A stretch of DNA of 63,951 bases from Pseudobdellovibrionaceae bacterium (lineage in GTDB: Bacteria; Bdellovibrionota; Bdellovibrionia; Bdellovibrionales; Bdellovibrionaceae). A program made the position numbers and the translations under genes. Below the pieces are notes generated by a model. That model did not search any database. It saw only the letters and a list, made by a program, of their open reading frames with translations, and was not told where the DNA came from. The stretch covers positions 1 to 63,951 of the forward strand of contig JAKFYD010000029.1 of NCBI GenBank assembly GCA_021731025.1, written 5' to 3'. Shown piece by piece: positions 1-8,319 of this stretch (position 1 is the first letter of the stretch; each line of letters starts with the position of its first letter).

Positions 1-2
1 AA

Positions 3-509
3 GAAAGGCTTTCACTCAATGTCAGAGGCGAAGTCGTTTACAGATTCAAAAAACCCTGGGACGACGGCACTACCGCCATCAAGATAACTCAAATGGAAAT
101 GATGGAAAAGTTAGCGGCCCTTGTTCCTAGGCCACGGGTGCATCTGACAAGATTCCACGGAGTGCTGGCTCCGCACTACAAGTTCAGAAAAATGATTGTC
201 CCAGAGAAAAAACAAGAACCAATCTTAAGTGCCGCCAATGACACTAACGAAGAAGAAAAGCAAAAATCCAAAATACAACGAATTTCCTGGGCAAGACTTC
301 TCAAACGGGTCTTCAACATCGACATCGAAGCCTGCCCCAAGTGCCGCGGAAAAATCAAAATCATTGCCGCCATCGAAGATCCCAAAGTCATCAAGAAAAT
401 CCTCGATCACATGAACCTGCCATCAGCTCCACCAGCACTACTTCCCGCAAGAGGACCGCCGATTTCAGATCAAGGCGATCTCTTCGCCCAGGAATTTTAC
501 AACGAATAA
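3..509 (+). mobile_element. IS91-family transposase, C-terminal part (cut by window edge)
   Basis: The reading frame is open from the first bases of the window, so the gene starts outside it; the ATG at 93 is internal. The frame reads RLSLNVRGEVVYRFKKPWDD, then KLAALVPRPRVHLTRFHGVL and later SWARLLKRVFNIDIEACPKC. These match the conserved C-terminal part of IS91/IS801-type transposases, which move by a rolling-circle mechanism using tyrosine residues. The CPKCRGKI pair of cysteines is the usual zinc-binding tail. The catalytic tyrosines would lie upstream of the window and cannot be checked. The element boundary must lie between 510 and about 720, where a cytidylate kinase remnant begins. The family assignment is firm; whether the copy is active is unknown. 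Confidence 0.85.
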
Positions 510-724
510 TTTCAGCTGCAGTTCAAAATAACAGTGGCAAGGCACAGCTTTATCAAAACAAGCTGCAGACACAGATGACTTACGAAAAAAATCAGAATTT
601 CGTGTTCATAAGCGGTTTCACAAGGGGAATTTGCTTGAATTCGAGACCAATCAATGCGGAAATTAATTTAACTGTGGCTGGACATACTTCGTTCCAAGCA
701 CAAAAATGGCTTTTATATCACCTA

Positions 725-943
725 TCCCCCAGTGAACATCGTGCTGCTCGACGAGCCGCCGAGCAGGGAGCCTCCGCTGATGAAATTAAAGAAGCGCAAA
801 AAGTTCGGGATCAGCAAGATCAAACACGTAAGACAGCTCCGCTGCAAATCCCCGACGGGGCTTTTGTCGTGGATGCTTCCGATTTAACTCTGTCTGAAGT
901 TGTCGATAGAGTCCAGGCTCACGTTCAATCACAATTGATTTAA
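725..943 (+). pseudogene. Cytidylate kinase C-terminal remnant
   Basis: Seen: from about 725 the frame reads SPSEHRAARRAAEQG, then RDQQDQTRKTAPLQIPDGAF and VVDASDLTLSEVVDRVQ. This is the conserved end of CMP kinase: the S-x-E-x-R-x-x-RR segment, the D-x-x-R-x-x-APL substrate/lid segment and the V-(V/I)-D-x-S-x-L strand. The P-loop and the first two thirds are missing, and no start codon belongs to this fragment. The upstream sequence in the same frame is transposase shadow and unrelated. Inference: the IS91-type element just upstream either truncated the gene or carried this fragment in. CMP kinase is normally essential, so an intact copy should exist elsewhere in the genome. Confidence 0.7.
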
Positions 944-1042
944 TTTTGTTAAAAAAAATTATGTGTTTCAAACCGAGACAATTGTTTATTTAGTTTCCCT
1001 AGGACTTTGCATTTCGATTATCCTAAGAGAGTCGGGGGAATT

Positions 1043-2122
1043 ATGAAATCCAGAGTTCTGGTTTCTGTTGTTGTGATGACAGGGATCATTGTGCTTTCTT
1101 ATTCGGCTTGCTCGCCTTTTCACTCGCTTGATTCGGTGAATAATTCATTGTCTACAAGTACAGATTTGAACAGTTCAAATGTTCCCATTGATCAAAATAA
1201 TCAGAACGGCAATCAAAATGGCAACAGTCCCATGGTCACCCCAATGCCATTACCTTCACCGCAAACACAAAATCCTACACCCACTCCAATGCCAAACACT
1301 GGTGGGAACACTTCGACTCCTATAGCCTGTCCCAATATGCCAAGCGGAGCAACAGTGGTTATGGAAACTCCGTTCAACACCACCGATGGAGAAGGTCAAC
1401 TTTGGGAAGTCTATCCTGGGGCAGGAAAAATCATGCAGCCCACAGGTGTTAATGGTAATGCAAACGCCTCTGTTCTTTCTGCAGGTCAAGGTGTTGGTGG
1501 ACAGCAAACCATTTGGCCTAAAATTGGAAAAGAACAGCCTCTATCTAACCTTTATGTATGCATGCGATGGAAAATGAATAAGGACTTTATTGGTTTGCGT
1601 ACAAATAACAAATTGATATTTATAGCGGCTCAAGATTTTCCTTTTGGTCAAGCAGAGTCGAATGGAGTTTTGTCTGTTCCCGCGCGAGATGGATATCCTT
1701 TGCACGCTTCTTATCAAATGGTTTTTGGTCATAATTCGGGTAATCTTAACAATGCCCATGCCTGTACTTATGGGATTGGTGAAGTTTGTTATCCCAATGC
1801 TAAAGACACGCCCATTTATCCTGACACTTGGTACATCATTGAAGCCTATGTAGCTTCTTCAACCTGTATCACATGCCGTAATGCCACAGTGAAGTGGTGG
1901 GTGAACGGTGAGCTTAATGGGAATTACACCAATTTAAATTATGGCAGCGGTATAGTGAATGAATTTCAAATCAATCACACTTGGGATGGTGGTTCGGATA
2001 AGCAGTGTGGGCCGCCAACAAATCCTTCAAATGTTAATGGTCGAGATTGTCGGAAAGATCAAATCCATTATTTTGATCACGTAATTTTAGCTTCTGTGGG
2101 TGGAAAAGCTTCTGGTAAATAG
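1043..2122 (+). CDS. Secreted lipoprotein, lectin/lyase-like fold (paralogue 1)
   Basis: I start it at the ATG at 1043, preceded by GGGGGAATT, rather than at 1007, because this puts a signal peptide first (MKSRVLVSVVVMTGIIVLSY) with the lipobox YSAC. A low-complexity Asn/Gln/Pro/Thr linker covers about residues 30-95. The C-terminal 250 residues hold a globular domain with aromatic, Gly-rich strands (GEGQLWEVYPGAG, DTWYIIEAYV, VKWWVNGELNGNY) and several cysteines. These patterns recall concanavalin-like lectin or polysaccharide-lyase folds, but no catalytic motif is recognised. The protein is very close to the next gene, 25 bp downstream, which indicates tandem duplication. It is predicted to be anchored in the envelope. 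Function unknown. Confidence 0.75.
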   Translation: MKSRVLVSVVVMTGIIVLSYSACSPFHSLDSVNNSLSTSTDLNSSNVPIDQNNQNGNQNGNSPMVTPMPLPSPQTQNPTPTPMPNTGGNTSTPIACPNMPSGATVVMETPFNTTDGEGQLWEVYPGAGKIMQPTGVNGNANASVLSAGQGVGGQQTIWPKIGKEQPLSNLYVCMRWKMNKDFIGLRTNNKLIFIAAQDFPFGQAESNGVLSVPARDGYPLHASYQMVFGHNSGNLNNAHACTYGIGEVCYPNAKDTPIYPDTWYIIEAYVASSTCITCRNATVKWWVNGELNGNYTNLNYGSGIVNEFQINHTWDGGSDKQCGPPTNPSNVNGRDCRKDQIHYFDHVILASVGGKASGK

Positions 2123-2147
2123 AAAATAGTTTAGATCGGGGGAATTT

Positions 2148-3212
2148 ATGAAAATGAAACGAATTGGAGTTTGGGCGATGATTGTCGGGGGAATTGCGAC
2201 CTCTTACTCGGCCTGCTCGCCGTTCCATAGTCTTGATTCAGTAAACAATTCTTTATCTACGAACGCAGATTTGAACAGTTCGAATACTCCAGTAGATCAG
2301 AACAATAATTCATCTAATAATCAAAATGGCAATAGCCCAATGGTTACTCCAAATCCAAACCTAAATCCAACGCCTATACCCAACCCGATGCCAAATACGG
2401 GAGGAAACTCCACAGCGCCTGTAGGCTGCCCGAATATGCCAAGTGGCGCTACCATTGTGATGGAAACTCAGTTCAATACTTCTGATGGCGAAGGTCAGCT
2501 GTGGGAAATATATCCTGGAGCAGGAAAAATCATGCAACCTGCAGGGGCGACAGGAAATGCAAGTGCTTCGATTTTATCTGCTGGTCAGCCAACAGGTGGA
2601 CAACAAACCATTTGGCCAAAGCCGGGTAAAGAGCAAGCTCTCAACAATATTTATATGTGCATGAGATTTAAAATGAATGCTGATTATGTAGGGCAACAGA
2701 CAGCAAATAAATTATTTTTCCTTGCTGCACAGGACTTCCCCTTCGGACATACTGCAAACAATGGGTTTTTTGGTTTAGGAGGATCAGGCAGTTATCCCTC
2801 TCCAACTTTCTCTCTGTATTTTGGGCATAACTCTGGAAATCTGGATAATTCTCATGCTTGTATAGCTGATCTAGGACTCGGGTGCATTCCCAACGTCAAC
2901 AAAACTGAAATGAAACCTGACACTTGGTATACGATTGAAGCTTATATTATATCTTCAACTTGTATTACATGTCGAAATGGGACAGTTAAATGGTGGATTG
3001 ATGGCTTACTTCAGGGAAATTATACTAATTTAAATTATGGTGATGGTGTGGTTAATCAGTGGCAATTGAATCACACATGGGATCGTGGGTCTGCTGTTCA
3101 ATGCGGTCCTCCAACGAATCCCTCAAATAAAAGCGGAAGAGACTGTCGTAAAGATCAGATTTATTATTTTGATCATGTTCTTCTCGCGGCAAAAGGTGGA
3201 AAAGCTCCTTGA
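2148..3212 (+). CDS. Secreted lipoprotein, lectin/lyase-like fold (paralogue 2)
   Basis: Tandem paralogue of the gene ending at 2122. It has the same signal peptide plan with lipobox YSAC, the same SPFHSLDSVNNSLST mature start, an Asn/Pro linker, and then the domain with GEGQLWEIYPGAGKIMQP, DTWYTIEAYI and KDQIYYFDHVLLA. A GGGGGAATTT ribosome-binding stretch precedes the ATG, as in the first copy, so the duplication unit included the translation start. The copies differ mostly in the middle, at surface-like segments. No enzymatic residues can be assigned. Inference: an envelope protein, perhaps carbohydrate-binding, with divergence between the two copies. Confidence 0.75.
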   Translation: MKMKRIGVWAMIVGGIATSYSACSPFHSLDSVNNSLSTNADLNSSNTPVDQNNNSSNNQNGNSPMVTPNPNLNPTPIPNPMPNTGGNSTAPVGCPNMPSGATIVMETQFNTSDGEGQLWEIYPGAGKIMQPAGATGNASASILSAGQPTGGQQTIWPKPGKEQALNNIYMCMRFKMNADYVGQQTANKLFFLAAQDFPFGHTANNGFFGLGGSGSYPSPTFSLYFGHNSGNLDNSHACIADLGLGCIPNVNKTEMKPDTWYTIEAYIISSTCITCRNGTVKWWIDGLLQGNYTNLNYGDGVVNQWQLNHTWDRGSAVQCGPPTNPSNKSGRDCRKDQIYYFDHVLLAAKGGKAP

Positions 3213-3280
3213 AATTTGAGAAATTTTACAACGTGGAGCCTAATCTCCAGTGCAATTCTTAAAAACTAAAATTTGTTTAC

Positions 3281-3571
3281 TTAGCTCAAAGCCTTTTCCA
3301 AAGCTTGGCTGATCACTTGGATCGCTTTCACCGAACGCATTTCCGCGCGATAAACCAAACAGACTTCATCATTAAAAATAGGCGAGTTCTTAGCTCGCTC
3401 AAGTGAGCCAACTCGTAATGCGACTCGCTGAGGGAGAATGCCAATGCCAGCTCTTTCGCGCGTAAGGGCAGCGATAACCTCAAGATTAGGTGAGGAGATG
3501 AATCTTTTAAAATCATACTTCGCCTTACGTAGTTTTTTAATCTGGATTGGGTACTTTTCTTTAACAAGTAT
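3281..3571 (-). pseudogene. LysR-type regulator, C-terminal remnant
   Basis: On the minus strand, in a frame without a start codon, the sequence reads YDFKRFISSPNLEVIAALTR, then ERAGIGILPQRVALRVGSLE and FNDEVCLVYRAEMRSVKAIQ, ending at a stop at 3281-3283. This is the C-terminal half of a LysR effector-binding domain: the GIGILPxR segment and the D-E-x-C-L-V-Y-R strand are typical. The frame closes upstream at 3574, so the HTH and the first part of the effector domain are missing. The longest ORF on this strand here (3328-3567) is in another frame and is not the gene. The fragment probably marks old damage at the left edge of the conjugative element. Confidence 0.7.
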
Positions 3572-3710
3572 TTAATTCATTTAGGAATTCAAAAATTATT
3601 CCCAGAAAAATTCAACTCTGCATTATTAATAACACTGGGATTTGAAGTTACCGCTTAAATTTTAACTGCGATAAATCGCCCGCGTAGAACGGGGATCAAA
3701 TCACCAACCG

Positions 3711-3737
3711 GAAGGTCAGCCTAAAATGCTGGCCTTC
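3711..3737. terminator. Hairpin, probable terminator
   Basis: GAAGGTCAGC and GCTGGCCTTC pair over ten bases around a seven-base loop, with one G-T wobble. The plus-strand tail is only weakly T-rich (TGTTCGTTTT). It could end transcription on either strand or belong to the transfer origin. Confidence 0.4.
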
Positions 3738-3780
3738 TGTTCGTTTTGGGCTGCCGATCGGCGGTTTCCAACATTTGCCA

Positions 3781-3856
3781 TTCTTCCATAAATGGAAACT
3801 CCGTAAGTATCTAACAACAGCCAAATCCAGAAAAAAAGTTTCCATTTATGGAAGAA
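3781..3856. promoter_or_regulatory. Inverted-repeat operator pair
   Basis: TTCTTCCATAAATGGAAACT at 3781-3800 is repeated exactly in inverse orientation at 3837-3856. Each arm is itself nearly palindromic (TTCCAT-AA-ATGGAA), so the site looks like two dimer-binding operators with centres about 56 bp apart. A third, weaker copy (GCCATTTTTGGAAATT) starts near 3869. The site lies about 120-200 bp upstream of the first gene of the conjugative operon. The likely ligand is a repressor or activator of the element, perhaps its own first gene product (inference). Confidence 0.6.
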
Positions 3857-4022
3857 ATCAGTGTTTTTGCCATTTTTGGAAATTCCCTTAAAAATTCAAA
3901 AATCCTTATTTCATTTAAGAACTTAATCACGTTGGCATCAGGTGATGCCGTTCTCGCATTAGTAACCCCACAAGAAAATGCCGCGAAATCAATCGCTAGC
4001 TAAAATTTTAGGGGTTAGGAAA

Positions 4023-4826
4023 ATGAGAAAAAAATTAACTCAGCCATGGCTGACAGTTTCAGGAGTCGAAAGACCGACTGCGGAACTGAAAGAAATTTCA
4101 AAATCTTGGGATGAGCAGATCTGGGGTGAATATTTAAATTGGTTTGAAACAGGAAGAAAGGACAAACTTGTTTCGCCTGTTTTATATGACGCCATTGCCG
4201 ACTCAATCGAAAAAAATATTTTCGAAGAGCTTGAACAAAAAAACTGTCCTGAACTTCGGAGTTATTGTGACCAGCTTTTAGCCGAATTACCGAAGCATCA
4301 AGAATTTATTTTGCGCTCGATTTTCTTCGAGGGAAAGACTCAAAGTCAGATTGCCGTCGAACTTAATCGCACGAAGGCCTGCATCAGCCAAAACAAATTT
4401 AAGGCTCTTACAAGGCTTAAACGGGAATACGACGGGGAAATACTTTCCGCCCGCCGTATTATGAGGGGTGCAAAATTTTTTATTCCTGAAGCAGAGAATT
4501 CAATCTGGGATGAAAAGCTGTCAAACCAAATCCGCGATCACCGCCCTTACGGCATTTCTGATCACGATAAAGAACTTTTAGGCCACAAGTGCCGAGAGCT
4601 TCGAGAAGTGTTCAAAGAACTGAGTGAAAGGTCCCGCCAAGTTATTTATTTAAAATTTTGGTGTGACTTTAGGAATTCTCAGATCGCTCGTAAATACTCA
4701 ATCGGACTGAATAACGTGGACACGATCATTGATGCCACAGTTTTCAAAATTAAATCGAAAATCGTAGAAAATTTAATCGCTGATAAAAAGGCTATCCAAG
4801 CCACGTCTTTACTAAAAGGGGAATAA
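4023..4826 (+). CDS. Sigma-like regulator with two region-4-type HTH domains
   Basis: First gene of the element. Two segments look like sigma-70 region 4 / FixJ-like HTHs: LPKHQEFILRSIFFEGKTQS followed by QIAVELNRTKACISQNKFKA, and LSERSRQVIYLKFWCDFRNS followed by QIARKYSIGLNNVDTI. No region 2 is seen, so it is not a complete sigma factor; a transcription activator of the transfer operon is more likely. I prefer the ATG at 4023 (after TAGGGGTTAGGAAA); an in-frame ATG at 3978 would add 15 residues. The gene is followed directly by 4828. It may read the inverted repeats at 3781-3856 (inference). Confidence 0.55.
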   Translation: MRKKLTQPWLTVSGVERPTAELKEISKSWDEQIWGEYLNWFETGRKDKLVSPVLYDAIADSIEKNIFEELEQKNCPELRSYCDQLLAELPKHQEFILRSIFFEGKTQSQIAVELNRTKACISQNKFKALTRLKREYDGEILSARRIMRGAKFFIPEAENSIWDEKLSNQIRDHRPYGISDHDKELLGHKCRELREVFKELSERSRQVIYLKFWCDFRNSQIARKYSIGLNNVDTIIDATVFKIKSKIVENLIADKKAIQATSLLKGE

Positions 4827-4827
4827 A

Positions 4828-5145
4828 ATGTTTTTAAATCAAGAGTTACTCAATACATGTGAAGAATTTTTTGATCAGATAGCTAACGATGAAGGAAATG
4901 AAGACTTGGATCAAGCTATCGACGATCTTCGATCATTTTTAGAAAAAGACGTAGACGGATTCACGCAGCTTCCTGAAGACGAAATTTCATATTTTACACA
5001 ATCACGTCTTGAAGAAATATGGATGCTCATTTCAAAAGAAGAAAAAAAGATGAATCCCGATCTTTCCGAAATGTACCAAGAAATTTTAGAAGTCACTGAG
5101 GATGCCTGTGGTTTTCAGGCAGAAAGCAGTGAGGACGGGGAATGA
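4828..5145 (+). CDS. Small acidic protein of the transfer operon
   Basis: 105 residues, strongly acidic, without cysteine pairs, membrane segments or a recognised domain. It starts one base after the stop of the sigma-like gene (TAA-A-ATG), so translation is probably coupled. Its stop overlaps the next start (ATGA at 5142). The Asp/Glu-rich helices suggest a small partner or regulator, perhaps of the upstream HTH protein. No homologue is recognised and the function is unknown. Confidence 0.6.
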   Translation: MFLNQELLNTCEEFFDQIANDEGNEDLDQAIDDLRSFLEKDVDGFTQLPEDEISYFTQSRLEEIWMLISKEEKKMNPDLSEMYQEILEVTEDACGFQAESSEDGE

Positions 5146-5345
5146 AATCACATTTTTTTCGTCTACTTAGAAAATACAAACCGTTCCTGGAAAAACTAAC
5201 AACGCTCTCAAAGGGGGAAATGTCCTATGAAGAATTTGAAAAACTTGAATCTAAAAAATATCCGCGCGAATGCAAAACAAATTATGAAGGTCCTAAAACT
5301 CATCATTCTTATTACTATACCTATGATTGCTGTCGCAAGTGTTGA
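5142..5345 (+). CDS. Short ORF overlapping the VirB2-like gene
   Basis: 67 codons that begin in an ATGA overlap with the previous gene and have a good ribosome-binding stretch (GAGGACGGGGA) just upstream. The last 119 bases run in another frame through the start of the pilin-like gene. The basic N-terminal half (HFFRLLRKYKPFLEKLTTLS) could be a genuine small peptide or a leader whose translation couples to the pilin gene. The C-terminal half is probably only a shadow of the pilin signal sequence. Retained at low confidence because of position and ribosome-binding site. Confidence 0.35.
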   Translation: MKSHFFRLLRKYKPFLEKLTTLSKGEMSYEEFEKLESKKYPRECKTNYEGPKTHHSYYYTYDCCRKC

Positions 5346-5547
5346 GAGTTCGCTTGCCGCAGTTCAAGACAAACTCGTTGGAACGCTACTTCCGTTAGCT
5401 GCCATGTGCGGGCTTGTGTTTGCCGGTCTAAGTTTTGTTGCCGGTCAACCCAATGCCAGGATGCACCTGATCTACGCCATTTTCGGAGCCGCTATCGGAT
5501 TCGGAGCTGAAAGTATTATTTCGCTCGTCAGAAGCCTTGTGCATTAA
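5227..5547 (+). CDS. VirB2/TrbC-like pilin subunit
   Basis: 106 residues with a long basic start, a signal/membrane segment (LIILITIPMIAVASV), a cleavage-like A-x-A region, and two further hydrophobic helices (TLLPLAAMCGLVFAGLSFVA and LIYAIFGAAIGFGAESIISL). This is the VirB2/TrbC prepilin plan. A strong AGGGGG stretch lies about nine bases before the ATG. In type IV secretion the product forms the conjugative pilus. Its position directly before VirB3- and VirB4-like genes supports the call. Confidence 0.75.
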   Translation: MKNLKNLNLKNIRANAKQIMKVLKLIILITIPMIAVASVESSLAAVQDKLVGTLLPLAAMCGLVFAGLSFVAGQPNARMHLIYAIFGAAIGFGAESIISLVRSLVH

Positions 5548-5562
5548 GAAAAGGTTTAACCA

Positions 5563-5883
5563 ATGGGACTTAAAACATCAACCGTCTATCGTTGCCTGGA
5601 CAAAAAAACCTACATCTTTGGCTTTGAAGTCATTGATCTGTTTTTAGTGTTCACGGTTCTTGCGCTCTTAAATTTTATTTTAGGTCATGTGCCGTATAAA
5701 TTTTTATTCACCTGGGGACCGACACTTGGTCTTGCAGTTTTTATAAAAATCATTAAGCGTGGAAAACCTGAAAACTATTTACAGCACCTGATCCGTTCTT
5801 ATTTTCAACCAAAAGTTCTTTCAGCCTTCGCTTTGGCGAAGAGAAGACCAAAATTTGTTAAACTTAAAGGAAGTAAACTATGA
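5563..5883 (+). CDS. VirB3/TraL-like inner-membrane protein
   Basis: 106 residues. It has a short cytoplasmic start (YRCLDKKTYIFGFEVIDLFL), two hydrophobic segments (about 22-40 and 45-62), and a basic tail (KRGKPENYLQHLIRSYFQPK) typical of the VirB3/TraL group. The stop overlaps the VirB4-like start by four bases (ATGA at 5880), a frequent arrangement because VirB3 works with and is sometimes fused to VirB4. It is predicted to sit in the inner membrane and help pilus assembly. Confidence 0.7.
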   Translation: MGLKTSTVYRCLDKKTYIFGFEVIDLFLVFTVLALLNFILGHVPYKFLFTWGPTLGLAVFIKIIKRGKPENYLQHLIRSYFQPKVLSAFALAKRRPKFVKLKGSKL

Positions 5884-8276
5884 ATTCAAAACTAGTGGAT
5901 CAGCTTCAAGTCTGGGGCTTTGAAGAAGGAAAACTTATTTTCAAGGACTTATCTTTGGGATCGGTTTTGGAACTGACGGCGAAGGACATTTCTTGCAGTA
6001 CGGATGAATATCTAAACTCTTTAAAAAGTGTGACCTGTGATTTTCTAAACGGTTTGCCAGAGAAATTATCCATTCAGTTTGTGCAGATGACAGCCGGAGG
6101 ATCAAGTCAGATGTCAGAAGATCACGCGAGTCTTTTGAAAGATTCAGCAAGTCGCCTTTCAAAGTCGCTTCTCAATGAGCGTGTTCAAAAAATTTCAGAT
6201 CTGAATTCAAAAAACGAAATCATTGATCAAAAGTTATATGTCGTTATCCGTCGAAGCTTTGTAAATAAGATCAAGACTAAGAAAAAAAGATTCAGACTTT
6301 TTAAAAAGGACGATAGTTCTGAAGAGTACTTCGCCCGCTCGATCCTTGAGCCAGAGCTCAAGCTTTTTAGTCAAATGGAACTAAATATTCAAAAAGGTTT
6401 TGAGACTTTAGGAATTAAAACCAGAACTTTAAGCGAAGGTGAAACGTATTCTCTTTTGTATAAGCAGTGGAACCCTGATGGACTTATGCCAGAGAACTCT
6501 TTTGATTCGGAAGACTTTCGTGATGGTTTGCTTTTGAACGATTTCGTCATCACGTCGCGCGGATTTATGCTAGGCCAGACTCATCACAGGGTTTTATCGT
6601 TAAAAATCATGCCCGAGCGGACTTTTGCGTCGATGGCCGAAAAATTGCGGGAGCTTCCGTTTGGATCAAATTTATTTCTAACGATTCAAGTTCTAGATCA
6701 GGCGAGTGAGGACTTAGCCTTAAAAACTCAGCGTCGGATTGCGTATTCAATGTACTCCGGCCAAAAAGGCATCCAGGATTTAGACAGTGCTGCGAAGCTG
6801 CAAGATATCGAGGCCGTTCTTTCAAAACGTGTCAGTGGCGAAACGAAAATCTTCTCGGTTTCATTAACTGTCCTTCTAAAGAGTGAAAACGAGCACGACT
6901 TAGATTCGCAGGTGGCGAGTGTATTAGCGAAGTTCCGAGAGCTTTCGGGCTCTGAAGGAATGCTTGAATCATTAGCTGCAAGCCCAATTTTTTTTGATCT
7001 AGCAATGCCAAACGCTAGATGCAGAGACCGGAGTCGTCGTATGAACACGGAAGTGCTCGCGGATTTCTTACCCATTTTTGGAGACTGGAAAGGGCATCAA
7101 ATCCCTCGCCTGTTACTCCGTAATAGATCAAGTGGACTTATCGGCTTTGATCCTTTCTCGCCAACGCTCACAAACTTTAATCAGGTCATCAGTGGTGGAA
7201 GTGGGGCTGGAAAAAGTTTTTCAATCAATGTTCTTATTACTCATCTGATGAAAGAAGATCCAAAAGTTTTCATTTTGGACATTGGAGGCTCGTATAAAAA
7301 AACGACGGAGAATTTTGGTGGTCAGTACATTCCGATTGGAGCGGATTCAAAAATTTCTATTAACCCCTTTGATTTGAGTGACCAGTCGATTGAAGCGATG
7401 GACCAGAAAATCAAGTTTTTGACCTCACTCGTGGAACTAATGACGAAGGAAGATGATGAAAAAGGCATTCGAAAACTTGAACGCTCCGAGATCGAAACGA
7501 TCATTAAAATGATTTTGCGGGATAAGGCTGAGCCCAAGCTTTCAGATTTAAAAGAGGTTTTGCTCACGCATGAAGAGCCAAGTCTTAAGAAAATGGGAAA
7601 AATCTTAGAGCCTTGGTGTGGGGATTCTCCCTATGGGAAATTCATTGATCAAAAATCAAACCTAACGCTCAGTCAGAAAATTGTCTGTTTTGATTTAAAG
7701 GGACTTGAGTCCCAGCCCGATCTTCAGGCAGTGTGCTTATTCCTGATCACTGATCTCATCTGGCGTGAAGTTCAAAAAGATCGAATCAATGCAAAGTTCG
7801 TGGTGTTCGATGAGTGCTGGCAATTGTTAGAGAGCGACGCCGGGGCCAGATTTTTAGAGAGCGTTTTTAGAACCTTTCGAAAATACAAAGCGAGCGCCAT
7901 TGCGATTTCACAAGCGATGGAGGATTTTTCAAATTCTAAAGTCTCTAGCGCAATCTTGCCGAATTCCTCAGTGAAATGGATTTTAAAACAGACCGGCGGA
8001 GATTTAGGTTCTTTACAAAAAGTTCTGAATCTGAATTCAAGAGAGATAAAGCTCGTTGAGAGTGTTACTTCAAAAAAAGGATTTTACTCGGAAGCATTTC
8101 TCATTGCGGGAGATGATAAACAGCTTGTAAAAATCGAAAGTACCCCTTTGGAATACTGGCTTTCGACAACGGACCCGGTGGATCTTAAAGCGCTTGATGA
8201 CCACAGACTCGAGTATCCAAACAATTTGGATTTGTTCCGAATGATGGCAAATAAATATCCAAACGGCGCGTTTTAG
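5880..8276 (+). CDS. VirB4/TraC-like conjugative ATPase
   Basis: 798 residues, the usual size for VirB4/TraC. The Walker A box ISGGSGAGKSFSIN lies at about residue 437, followed by VFILDIGGSYKKTTENFGGQ. The Walker B box KFVVFDECWQLLE lies near 638, then FRTFRKYKASAIAISQAMED, the usual motif after it. The N-terminal 400 residues correspond to the VirB4 scaffold domain. The protein energises pilus assembly and substrate transfer at the inner membrane. It is the most diagnostic gene of the secretion operon; all boxes are intact. Confidence 0.9.
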   Translation: MNSKLVDQLQVWGFEEGKLIFKDLSLGSVLELTAKDISCSTDEYLNSLKSVTCDFLNGLPEKLSIQFVQMTAGGSSQMSEDHASLLKDSASRLSKSLLNERVQKISDLNSKNEIIDQKLYVVIRRSFVNKIKTKKKRFRLFKKDDSSEEYFARSILEPELKLFSQMELNIQKGFETLGIKTRTLSEGETYSLLYKQWNPDGLMPENSFDSEDFRDGLLLNDFVITSRGFMLGQTHHRVLSLKIMPERTFASMAEKLRELPFGSNLFLTIQVLDQASEDLALKTQRRIAYSMYSGQKGIQDLDSAAKLQDIEAVLSKRVSGETKIFSVSLTVLLKSENEHDLDSQVASVLAKFRELSGSEGMLESLAASPIFFDLAMPNARCRDRSRRMNTEVLADFLPIFGDWKGHQIPRLLLRNRSSGLIGFDPFSPTLTNFNQVISGGSGAGKSFSINVLITHLMKEDPKVFILDIGGSYKKTTENFGGQYIPIGADSKISINPFDLSDQSIEAMDQKIKFLTSLVELMTKEDDEKGIRKLERSEIETIIKMILRDKAEPKLSDLKEVLLTHEEPSLKKMGKILEPWCGDSPYGKFIDQKSNLTLSQKIVCFDLKGLESQPDLQAVCLFLITDLIWREVQKDRINAKFVVFDECWQLLESDAGARFLESVFRTFRKYKASAIAISQAMEDFSNSKVSSAILPNSSVKWILKQTGGDLGSLQKVLNLNSREIKLVESVTSKKGFYSEAFLIAGDDKQLVKIESTPLEYWLSTTDPVDLKALDDHRLEYPNNLDLFRMMANKYPNGAF

Positions 8277-8319
8277 ATTTTTCATCCTTAGAGCTAATTT
8301 TAAAATAAAAGAGGTAGAA

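Larger units (their letters stand above)
3572..3977. other. Gene-free left flank of the conjugative element
   Basis: About 400 bp without a convincing ORF. It holds a 10-bp hairpin at 3711-3737 (GAAGGTCAGC / GCTGGCCTTC with one G-T pair), a 10-bp palindrome GCCGATCGGC at 3752-3761, and a perfect 20-bp inverted repeat at 3781-3856. Weaker TTTCCAAC..TTTGCCA and GCCATTTTTGGAA copies flank that repeat. This is the expected position for the control region, attachment site or transfer origin of the downstream operon. I could not find a direct repeat shared with the integrase end near 16.3-16.4 kb. Confidence 0.5.

Noticed and set aside
341-720. First part of the 341-943 ORF as a gene
   Set aside because: The start lies within the transposase frame shadow; only the end, from about 725, resembles a real protein (cytidylate kinase).
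3328-3567. 79-residue ORF on the minus strand
   Set aside because: Another frame on the same strand reads a LysR C-terminus; this one is its shadow.
3281-3571. LysR gene split by insertion of the islands, with its other half near 25 kb
   Set aside because: No LysR HTH sequence was found on either strand around 24.8-25.2 kb.
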